A model generated the notes under the pieces. The model saw only the letters and a program-made list of their open reading frames with translations. It was not told the DNA's origin and did not search any database. The translations under genes were made by a program, and so were the position numbers. From contig NZ_CAHJWX010000176.1 of the NCBI RefSeq assembly GCF_903643065.1, forward strand, positions 1 to 5,329: DNA of 5,329 nucleotides, given 5' to 3'. Positions within the stretch are counted from its first letter, which is position 1; each line of letters begins with the position of its first letter. Source of the stretch: Sphingomonas bacterium. Its GTDB lineage: Bacteria > Pseudomonadota > Alphaproteobacteria > Sphingomonadales > Sphingomonadaceae. Shown in pieces: positions 1-5,329 of this stretch.

Positions 1-113
1 CACCCCGCCAGCCCCGCGCCGGCCGCCTCGTCCTGCTCCGCCAGCCGCGCCCGCCAGTAGCTCGCCTCGGCCAGGCGAGCGATCGCGGCGCGGTCCTGCT
101 CATCCGCCGTCAT
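1..113 (-). CDS. FecR-type anti-sigma/sensor protein, N-terminal fragment (runs off the left edge)
   Basis: Only the first 37 codons are present. The translation starts MTADEQDRAAIARLAEAS and continues with a YWRARLAEQDEAAG stretch, followed by Ala/Gly-rich sequence. An early aromatic pair (Tyr-Trp), then Arg/Leu and an acidic turn, is typical of the cytoplasmic N-terminal domain (DUF4880) of FecR/PupR-like regulators, which binds the partner sigma factor. Full-length relatives have one membrane segment and a periplasmic domain that senses a TonB-dependent receptor; neither lies inside the window. The ATG at 113-111 overlaps the TGA of the sigma gene (112-110) as ATGA, which implies translational coupling. 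A GGAG at 128-125 inside the sigma gene is a possible, somewhat distant, ribosome binding site. The FecR assignment rests on this short match plus the position directly after a FecI-like sigma factor; a different small anti-sigma protein cannot be fully excluded. Confidence 0.8.
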   Translation of the reverse strand, partial: MTADEQDRAAIARLAEASYWRARLAEQDEAAGAGLAG

Positions 114-652
114 CGCCCGCCCCGCTCCAGCCATCGCGCCAGGTGCAGCGTCGCGCGCATCACCTCCTTCTCGACGGTGCTCTGGCTGAGCCCGTGGAGT
201 TGCGCGATCTCCCGCTGCTTCATGTTCTCCAGGCGAAACAGCACGTACATGTCCCGGGTTCGTTCGGGGAGCGAGTTGAGGGCGCGGACCACCCGGTCCA
301 CCTCGTCCTTGGCTAATAAGACGCGTTCGGGGTGGCGATCCTCAACCAGTTCCGCGACGAGATCGGCGACCGGCCCCGCATGGACATCGGACAGCAGCGT
401 GGCGCCGCGCACGCCCTCCCGCCGGGCGCGGTCGCGCAACAGGTTCAGCGCGACGCGGAACAGATAGCCCCTGATGTCGGCGATGCCGTCGCGGCGCTGC
501 TCGCGCAGCAACCGCGAGAATACTTCCTGGGCCAGATCCTCCGCTTCCCCGGCGTCCGTCACCCGGCGCAGGAAGAAGCTCAGCAGCGGCCGGCGGAACT
601 CCGCATAAAGCGTCTGGACATACACCTGCTCGCTGTCGGGCTTCGTTGCCAT
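110..652 (-). CDS. ECF RNA polymerase sigma factor, FecI group
   Basis: This 180-residue protein has the usual length and two-domain layout of an extracytoplasmic-function sigma factor. Region 2 spans about residues 14-80, with AEDLAQEVFSRLLR (37-50) and RGYLFRVALNLLRDRARR (61-78), the part that binds core polymerase and the -10 element. An acidic linker of about 35 residues follows. Region 4 spans about 118-172, with the SLPERTRDMYVLFR entry and a helix-turn-helix at MKQREIAQLHGLSQSTVEKE (144-163) for -35 recognition. The ATG at 652 was chosen because AAGGAA (665-660) sits 7 nt upstream and the product then has the normal family length. The frame stays open far upstream, but that stretch is antisense to the dehydrogenase gene and unlike any sigma factor. 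The overlapping FecR-type gene downstream suggests a cell-surface signalling pair, usually tied to uptake by a TonB-dependent receptor. Such a receptor is not in the window, so the regulon is unknown. Confidence 0.95.
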   Translation of the reverse strand: MATKPDSEQVYVQTLYAEFRRPLLSFFLRRVTDAGEAEDLAQEVFSRLLREQRRDGIADIRGYLFRVALNLLRDRARREGVRGATLLSDVHAGPVADLVAELVEDRHPERVLLAKDEVDRVVRALNSLPERTRDMYVLFRLENMKQREIAQLHGLSQSTVEKEVMRATLHLARWLERGGR

Positions 653-673
653 CGGGGCGTTCCTTGCGAGCGG

Positions 674-702
674 AGGATGGCCGCGATCGGCCGGCGATGC
701 AA
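674..702 (-). promoter_or_regulatory. Weak candidate promoter of the sigma factor gene
   Basis: Read on the minus strand, TTGCAT (702-697) is followed after 17 nt by CATCCT (679-674). This resembles a housekeeping -35/-10 pair with a poor -10 (three of six consensus bases). Transcription would start near 667, leaving a leader of about 15 nt that begins close to the AAGGAA ribosome binding site (665-660). The left arm of the inverted repeat (682-692) falls inside the spacer. This is pattern matching only; the real promoter could be elsewhere or be of ECF type. Confidence 0.2.
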
Positions 703-739
703 ACGCTGGCGGTATCGCTCTTTCCGCGGGCCGATCGCG
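682..739. repeat. 11-bp perfect inverted repeat in the divergent intergenic region, possible operator
   Basis: CGCGATCGGCC (682-692) and its exact reverse complement GGCCGATCGCG (729-739) are separated by 36 nt, between the start of the sigma gene and the start of the divergent alcohol dehydrogenase gene. The left arm is also part of a local palindrome, GGCCG-CGAT-CGGCC (679-692). The centres of the two arms are 47 bp apart, about four and a half helical turns, so two dimers bound there would not sit on exactly the same face. The arms could be binding sites for a regulator acting on one or both genes. Caution: CGATCG-type words are common in this GC-rich window, so chance is a real alternative. 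Confidence 0.3.
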
Positions 740-813
740 TGACGGATCGGTCGACGCCACGCGTCTTAGCTTGCAGGGATGGACGAACCATCCGGCTGGC
801 CGGCGACGAGCAT

Positions 814-818
814 GGGGA
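814..818 (+). promoter_or_regulatory. Candidate ribosome binding site that sets the alcohol dehydrogenase start
   Basis: GGGGA lies 8 nt upstream of the ATG at 827. The in-frame ATG at 779 has only AGGG directly abutting it (no spacer), and the ATG at 812 has no purine-rich motif at a suitable distance. The ATG at 842 could use GGGA at 829-832. The site is a moderate match and favours 827, or 842 as second choice. Confidence 0.4.
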
Positions 819-826
819 CGACAGAT

Positions 827-2929
827 ATGGGACCGGCGACGATGGCGGCGGGAGCGCGGGCGCGGCGCTGGAAGCGGGGCTGGGGGCTCGCCCTGCTGAC
901 CGGCGGCGCGCTGGCGGTGACCGGCTGCGGCCCCGGGAGCGCGGGCGGGACGCTGCCCGACTGGGCCCGCGAGATGGCGCACAGCTATCAGCCGAGCTTC
1001 GCGACCGGCGAGCTGGGCAAGCTGGGCGTCGCCTGGGAGTTCGACGACTTCGTCGTGCGCGGCCGCACCCATCGCGGGATGGAGGCGACGCCCGTCCTGG
1101 TCGACGGCGTGCTCTACGTCACCGGGCCGTGGAGCGTCGTTTACGCGCTCGACGCCAGGACCGGGGCGGAGCGTTGGCGCTACGATCCCCAGGTCGACGG
1201 CCATTGGGCACGTCACACCTGCTGCGACGCGGTCAATCGCGGCGTCGCGGTGGCGGACGGCACCGTCTATGTCGGCACGCTCGACGGCTACCTCGCCGCG
1301 CTCGACGCCCGGACGGGCAAGCCGCTGTGGAAGGTCGACACGCTGACCGACCGGCGGATGAGCTACGCCATCACCGGCGCGCCGCGCATCGCCGGGCGCA
1401 ACGTGGTGATCGGCAATGGCGGGGCGGAAATGGGGGCGCGGGGCTATGCCAGCGCCTTTGACCGCAAGACCGGCAAGCTCGCCTGGCGCTTCTGGGCGGT
1501 GCCGGGCGATCCCGCCAAGGGCGACGAGACGCCCGAGATCACGGCGGCGCGCAAGACCTGGGACCCGCACTCCGCCTGGGGGTTCGGCGGTGGTGGCACG
1601 CCCTGGGACTCGATCGTCTACGATCCGGAGACGAACATCGTCTATATCGGCACCGGCAACGGCATGCCGCACCCCAAATGGCTGCGCAGCCCCGGCGGCG
1701 GCGACAATCTGTACCTGTCGTCGATCGTCGCGCTCGACGCCGATACCGGCCGCAAGAAATGGCATTATCAGACGACGCCGGGCGACAGCTGGGACTATAC
1801 CGCCACGCAGAACATGATCCTGGCGAACCTGACGCTCGACGGTCGCGAGCGCCGGGTGATCATGCAGGCGCCGAAGAACGGCTTCTTCTATGTCCTTGAC
1901 CGGGTCACCGGCGAGCTGCTGTCCGCCAAGAAATACACCACCGCCACTTGGGCCGATCATGTCGACCTCAAGACCGGCCGGCCGGTGTTCACCGAACAGG
2001 GCGACTTCTCGCACGCGGTCAAGCTCGTCTGGCCGTCCGAGTTCGGCGCCCACAACTGGCATCCGATGTCGTACAGCACGCGGACGGGGCTCGTGTATAT
2101 CCCGGTGCTGGAGGCGCCGATGAACTTCAAGGTGAAGCCGGTGCCCTGGCAGCCCTATACCGTCATCCAGGGATCGGAGGCGGTGTTCACCGACGCCAAC
2201 TCGCCGACCGCCGCGGGCCAGCCCAGGCCCAAGCTCGACACCGTGCTCACCGCCTGGGACCCGGTGCGGCAGAAGGCGGCGTGGACGTCGAAGCCGCAGC
2301 CCTTCTATGGCGGCGGCACGATGACCACCAGCGATGGCCTGGTCTTCGAGGGCGGCGCGGACGGCTATCTGACCGTCTATGACGGCCGCGACGGCACCGT
2401 GCTGCGACGGATCGACATCGGCACCGCCGTGATGGCGTCGCCGATGACCTATGAGATCGCCGGCGAGCGCTACCTCGCGATCACCGCCGGGTTCGGCGGC
2501 GCGTCGCTTGGCGCCTTTCCGCCCGACGTCGTCGCGGTGCGCCGCGTCAATGCCGAACGGCTGATCGTCTTCAAGCTGGGCGGCGCGGCACCGACGCTGC
2601 CGCCGCTGCGGGTCGCCGCCGCGCCAATACCCGCGCCCGCGCAATATCGGGGCACGGCGGCGATGGTGCGTCATGGCGCCGACCTGTTCGCCACCAATTG
2701 CTCCAACTGCCATGGCACGCCGGGCAACGTCACCGGCTATCCCGACCTGTGGAACCTGCCGCCGTCGACCCACGCCGCGATCCAGGCGATCGTCCATGAC
2801 GGCGCGTTGAGCGACGCCGGCATGTCGTCCTTCGCCGACGTGCTGAGCCGGAAGGACATCGACGACATTCACGCCTTCATCAGCACCCCGCCGCGCACGG
2901 TGCCCCCGGTCAAGGACCATAGCCAGTGA
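827..2929 (+). CDS. PQQ-dependent alcohol dehydrogenase with C-terminal heme c (type II quinohemoprotein), predicted lipoprotein
   Basis: The enzyme should oxidise primary or secondary alcohols to aldehydes or ketones outside the inner membrane, passing electrons from PQQ to its own heme c and on to the respiratory chain. Numbering is from the ATG at 827 (700 residues). Residues 1-34 form a signal peptide: a basic stretch RARRWKRG, a hydrophobic core, and the lipobox VTGC with Cys34. An eight-bladed propeller follows, with Trp-docking repeats of the ALDARTGxxxW type near 107-117, 158-168, 210-220, 302-312 and 476-486; the last blade (518-528) lacks the Trp. Cofactor residues seen are the vicinal Cys132-Cys133, Glu201 (GGAE), Asn278 (GTGNG), Asp323 (SWDYT, catalytic base) and Lys350 (APKNGFF). 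An Ala/Pro linker (about 587-609) leads to the cytochrome domain with CSNCH (625-629) and probable axial Met666. Thr325, where lanthanide enzymes have Asp, points to calcium. ATGs at 779, 812 and 842 are alternative starts. The alcohol substrate cannot be read from sequence. Confidence 0.95.
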   Translation: MGPATMAAGARARRWKRGWGLALLTGGALAVTGCGPGSAGGTLPDWAREMAHSYQPSFATGELGKLGVAWEFDDFVVRGRTHRGMEATPVLVDGVLYVTGPWSVVYALDARTGAERWRYDPQVDGHWARHTCCDAVNRGVAVADGTVYVGTLDGYLAALDARTGKPLWKVDTLTDRRMSYAITGAPRIAGRNVVIGNGGAEMGARGYASAFDRKTGKLAWRFWAVPGDPAKGDETPEITAARKTWDPHSAWGFGGGGTPWDSIVYDPETNIVYIGTGNGMPHPKWLRSPGGGDNLYLSSIVALDADTGRKKWHYQTTPGDSWDYTATQNMILANLTLDGRERRVIMQAPKNGFFYVLDRVTGELLSAKKYTTATWADHVDLKTGRPVFTEQGDFSHAVKLVWPSEFGAHNWHPMSYSTRTGLVYIPVLEAPMNFKVKPVPWQPYTVIQGSEAVFTDANSPTAAGQPRPKLDTVLTAWDPVRQKAAWTSKPQPFYGGGTMTTSDGLVFEGGADGYLTVYDGRDGTVLRRIDIGTAVMASPMTYEIAGERYLAITAGFGGASLGAFPPDVVAVRRVNAERLIVFKLGGAAPTLPPLRVAAAPIPAPAQYRGTAAMVRHGADLFATNCSNCHGTPGNVTGYPDLWNLPPSTHAAIQAIVHDGALSDAGMSSFADVLSRKDIDDIHAFISTPPRTVPPVKDHSQ

Positions 2930-2963
2930 TCGGGCGATCCCGTCCGCGCGGCGGGCGCCACGA

Positions 2964-5183
2964 TCAGGCCATGGCGGGCAACCGATCCAAGTGTTTGTCG
3001 AGCGTCAGGGGATAGTCGCGCACGCGCACGCCGGTCGCGTTGTACATGGCGTTCGCGATCGCCGCGCCGACGCCGCACAGGCCGAGCTCGCCGACGCCCT
3101 TGGCCTTCATCGGCGACGATTTGTCGTCCGGGTAATCGAGGAACACCACCTCCTGATGGGGAATGTCGGCATGGACCGGCACCTCGTAGCCGGCGAGGTC
3201 GTGGTTGACGAACAGCCCGAAGCGCGGGTCGACGGCGAGCTCCTCCATCAGCGCGGCGCCGACCCCCATCGTCATCGCGCCGATCACCTGGCTGCGCGCC
3301 GCTTTGGGATTGAGGATGCGGCCCGCGTCGCACACCGCGAGCATCCGGCGGACCCGCGTCACGCCGGTATAGGCATCGACGCCGACCTCGACGAAATGGG
3401 CGGCGAAGGTCGATTGCTGCCAGCGCTCGCCCATGTCGGTGGGGTCGAACCCGTCCTCGCCGACAAGGGGGCCGTTCCGGGCCGCGTCCTTGAGAGGGAC
3501 GCTGCGGCTGTCGGCACTCACCCGGCCGTTGGCGAACTCGACGTCGCCCGGCAGGTCCAGATGCGCCACGACCGCCTCGCGCAGCTTGAGGCATGCCGCA
3601 TAGAGCCCGGCGGTGGCGTTGTTGGCGCCCCATTGCCCGCCCGAGCCGGCCGATTCGGGGAAGTCGCTGTCCCCCAGCCGCACCGTCACCGCGTCCAGCC
3701 GCACGCCCATCATCTCGGCCGCGGTCTGGGCGAGGACAGTGTAGGAGCCGGTGCCGATATCGGTCATGTCGGTCTCTACCGTCAGCCGCCCGTCCCGCTC
3801 CAGCCGGATGCGCGCGGCCGATTTCATGAGCTGGTTGTCGCGCACCCCGGCCGCGACGCCCATGCCGACCAGCCACCGGCCGTCGCGCACCCGCGCGGGC
3901 GTCGGGCTTCGCGTCGCCCAGCCGAACCGCGCCGCGCCGACGCGCAGGCACTCGACCAAATGCCGCTCCGAGAACGGCCGGCCCGGCTTGGCGGGATCGA
4001 CCTGCGTGTCGTTACGGACGCGCAGCTCCACCGGGTCCATGCCCAGCGCCTCCGCCAGCTCGTCCATCGCGACCTCCAGCGCCATCAGCCCCGGCGCCTC
4101 GCCCGGCGCGCGCATCGCGTTGCCCTCCGGCAGGTCGAGCACCGCCAGCCGCATGAAGGTCTCGCGATGGGGCGCGGCGTAGAGCAGCTTGGTCGGCGAC
4201 ACCGCCGTCTCCGGATCGCCACCGGGCAGATTGCCGCTGGTCGACGAATGCGCGATCGCGGTCAGCCGGCCGTCGCGGGTCGCGCCCAGCCGCACGCGCT
4301 GGATCGTGGCCGGGCGATGCGTCGCGTTGTTGATCATCAACGGCCGCTGCATCGCGACCTTGACCGGCCGGCCCGCCGCCTTCGCGCCCAGCGCCGCGCA
4401 CACCGCGTCGGCGCGCACCCACAGCTTGCCGCCGAAGCCGCCACCGACGAACGGCGAGTCGAGCCGCACATTCTCCGGCTTGATCGACAGGATTTTCGCG
4501 AGCGAGCCCTTGCTCCACGCGATCGTCTGGTTGGAGGTCCACACCGTCAGCCTGTCGCCGGCCCAGGCCGCGATCGTCGCGAACGGCTCCATCATCGCGT
4601 GGCTCTCGTCCGCCGTCGTGTAGGTCCGGTCGATCGTGACCGGCGCGGCGGCGAACGCGTGTGCGAAGTCGCCCACCCGGTCGATCGCGGGGGCGCCCGA
4701 GCCCTCGCCGCTGTCCCCGCCGCTGAGCGGCGCGGCCGGCGCCTCGTGCGCGAGGTCGAACTTGCCGGCGGCGCGCGCATAGTCGACGCGGATCAGTGCC
4801 GACGCCGCGCGCGCCTGCTCGAACGTCTCCGCCACCACGATGGCGATCGCTTGGTGATAATGCCGGACCTCGGCGCCGCCGAACAGCGACGCGACGTTGT
4901 ACAGCCCCGGCGGCAGCGGCTTGGGATGATCGAGCGTCGTCACCACCGCGAGCACGCCGGGCGCGGCCCTGGCCTCGTGCGTGTCCATGCGGGTGATCCG
5001 GCCCTTGGCGATCCCGGCGCCCAGGATATAGCCATGGGCCTGGTCGGGCGCGACGTGGTGCCGCTCGGCGGCGTAGGGCGCGGTGCCCGTGGTCTTGAGC
5101 GGACCGTCGACGCGGTCGGTGGGGCGGCCGATCAGCTTGAGCTGGTCGATCGGATTGGCGCCGGCGGGCTGGTCGAACTTCAT
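2964..5183 (-). CDS. paoC: Aldehyde oxidoreductase, molybdopterin-binding catalytic subunit (PaoC-like)
   Basis: This 739-residue protein is the catalytic subunit of a xanthine-oxidase-family molybdoenzyme that oxidises aldehydes to carboxylic acids using water. From memory of E. coli PaoC (732 residues) it is collinear end to end, with shared stretches such as the opening MKFDQPAGANPIDQLKLIGR, the Moco-binding GGGFGGKL (247-254), EGNAMRAPGEAPGLMALE (353-370), TDMTDIGTGSYTVLAQTAAE (471-490), SGGQWGAN (514-521) and the C-terminal KGVGELGLCG. Glu699 in GVGEL corresponds to the catalytic base Glu692 of PaoC, and Arg448 lies where PaoC has its active-site Arg. All key residues seen are intact. 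There is no signal peptide, as expected if the assembled complex is exported through a Tat signal on the iron-sulfur subunit. The ATG at 5183 was chosen over one at 5234 because AAGGG precedes it by 8 nt, the N-terminus matches PaoC, and the longer form overlaps the upstream gene. It follows that gene by 4 nt, as in an operon. Confidence 0.95.
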   Translation of the reverse strand: MKFDQPAGANPIDQLKLIGRPTDRVDGPLKTTGTAPYAAERHHVAPDQAHGYILGAGIAKGRITRMDTHEARAAPGVLAVVTTLDHPKPLPPGLYNVASLFGGAEVRHYHQAIAIVVAETFEQARAASALIRVDYARAAGKFDLAHEAPAAPLSGGDSGEGSGAPAIDRVGDFAHAFAAAPVTIDRTYTTADESHAMMEPFATIAAWAGDRLTVWTSNQTIAWSKGSLAKILSIKPENVRLDSPFVGGGFGGKLWVRADAVCAALGAKAAGRPVKVAMQRPLMINNATHRPATIQRVRLGATRDGRLTAIAHSSTSGNLPGGDPETAVSPTKLLYAAPHRETFMRLAVLDLPEGNAMRAPGEAPGLMALEVAMDELAEALGMDPVELRVRNDTQVDPAKPGRPFSERHLVECLRVGAARFGWATRSPTPARVRDGRWLVGMGVAAGVRDNQLMKSAARIRLERDGRLTVETDMTDIGTGSYTVLAQTAAEMMGVRLDAVTVRLGDSDFPESAGSGGQWGANNATAGLYAACLKLREAVVAHLDLPGDVEFANGRVSADSRSVPLKDAARNGPLVGEDGFDPTDMGERWQQSTFAAHFVEVGVDAYTGVTRVRRMLAVCDAGRILNPKAARSQVIGAMTMGVGAALMEELAVDPRFGLFVNHDLAGYEVPVHADIPHQEVVFLDYPDDKSSPMKAKGVGELGLCGVGAAIANAMYNATGVRVRDYPLTLDKHLDRLPAMA

Positions 5184-5187
5184 GGCG

Positions 5188-5329
5188 TCAGCCCTTGGCT
5201 TGCGCGAGGACGGCGGCGAGCGCGCGGGTGGCAAGCGGCAGCTTGAAGGCGTTGTCGGCGGTGGGTGTTGCGCCCGCGAACGCGCGCGCGGTCACCGCCG
5301 CCGCGCCCCGGGGGAGCAGCGCGTCCGCC
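5188..5329 (-). CDS. paoB: Aldehyde oxidoreductase FAD-binding subunit (PaoB/XdhB-like), C-terminal fragment (runs off the right edge)
   Basis: The last 46 codons of a minus-strand gene enter from the right edge and end at TGA 5190-5188. The residues include ADALLPRGA, then TPTADNAFKLPLATRALAAV and the tail LAQAKG. The pattern of a small-residue run, then PTADNAFK, then a Leu/Ala-rich helix is the usual end of the C-terminal domain of FAD-binding subunits in the xanthine dehydrogenase/CO dehydrogenase medium-chain family, which carry electrons between the [2Fe-2S] subunit and FAD. The stop codon is 4 nt before the PaoC-like start, and the ribosome binding site of that gene lies inside these last codons, so the two are very probably cotranscribed and translationally coupled. 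The order A-B-C predicts a Tat-exported [2Fe-2S] subunit upstream. The paoB name rests mainly on the PaoC-like neighbour. Confidence 0.87.
   Translation of the reverse strand, partial: ADALLPRGAAAVTARAFAGATPTADNAFKLPLATRALAAVLAQAKG
5192..5196 (-). promoter_or_regulatory. Ribosome binding site of the PaoC-like gene
   Basis: AAGGG on the minus strand (5196-5192) lies within the last codons of the FAD-subunit gene, 8 nt before the ATG at 5183. It decides this start against the upstream in-frame ATG at 5234 and fits coupled translation of the two subunits. Confidence 0.55.

Noticed and set aside
653..778. Plus-strand promoter for the dehydrogenase
   Set aside because: I looked for -35/-10 pairs and found no convincing combination with 16-18 nt spacing.
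779..826. Upstream in-frame starts (779 and 812) for the PQQ dehydrogenase
   Set aside because: They add a polar, partly acidic stretch in front of the signal peptide, and neither has a well-spaced ribosome binding site. Not excluded, but less likely than 827 or 842.
110..2920. A 936-codon open frame on the minus strand covering the dehydrogenase gene and running into the sigma factor
   Set aside because: Only its last 180 codons resemble a protein family. The rest is rich in Arg, His, Gly and Ala, as expected for an antisense frame of a GC-rich gene, and it lies opposite a clearly real gene.
2931..2942. Small hairpin CGGG-CGAT-CCCG between the convergent genes, considered as a bidirectional terminator
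   Set aside because: The stem is only 4 bp and there is no T-run on either side, so it does not meet the pattern of an intrinsic terminator.
2869..3951. A 360-codon open frame on the minus strand, in another frame of the PaoC-like gene
   Set aside because: Low-complexity Arg/Gly/Ala composition and overlap with well-conserved catalytic sequence in the true frame.
5184..5234. Longer N-terminus for the PaoC-like protein starting at 5234
   Set aside because: It would overlap the coding end of the FAD subunit in a different frame, and the extra 17 residues have no counterpart in PaoC, which begins with the same Met-Lys-Phe-Asp.
2991..5246. A 751-codon open frame on the plus strand opposite the PaoC-like gene
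   Set aside because: The translation is Arg/His/Ala/Gly-rich with no domain or motif; stop codons are rare in this antisense frame because of GC-rich codon use. The minus-strand gene explains the region fully.

Overview
The window is a GC-rich bacterial chromosome segment whose gene content suits an alphaproteobacterium, probably a sphingomonad. That lineage is an inference from the FecI/FecR-type regulator pair, the PQQ alcohol dehydrogenase, the PaoABC-type aldehyde oxidoreductase and the overall codon bias. No RNA gene, transposase, integrase or CRISPR-like repeat array is visible, and coding density is very high.

There are five protein genes, two of them cut by the window edges. On the left, on the minus strand, an ECF sigma factor of the FecI group (652 down to 110) overlaps by ATGA the start of a FecR-type anti-sigma/sensor gene, which leaves the window at base 1. 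Divergent from it, on the plus strand, is a PQQ- and heme c-containing alcohol dehydrogenase (quinohemoprotein type II) with a lipoprotein signal, ending at 2929. The space between the two starts holds an 11-bp perfect inverted repeat and a weak promoter-like sequence for the sigma gene.

On the right, on the minus strand and convergent with the alcohol dehydrogenase (34 bp between stop codons), lies a complete molybdopterin-binding subunit closely resembling E. coli PaoC. It is preceded by the last 46 codons of its FAD-binding partner (PaoB-like), which enters from the right edge. The iron-sulfur subunit (PaoA-like) is expected just beyond that edge.

Taken together, the metabolic genes look like a two-step cell-envelope oxidation. 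The PQQ enzyme would turn an alcohol into an aldehyde and the Pao-type molybdoenzyme would turn the aldehyde into a carboxylic acid. The FecI/FecR pair is more likely to control a TonB-dependent receptor beyond the left edge, although its divergent promoter region is shared with the alcohol dehydrogenase. All families are known. The points most worth checking are the lipoprotein-anchored quinohemoprotein, the inverted repeat in the divergent region, and the pairing of the two oxidation systems. I see no convincing evidence of a wholly new system.
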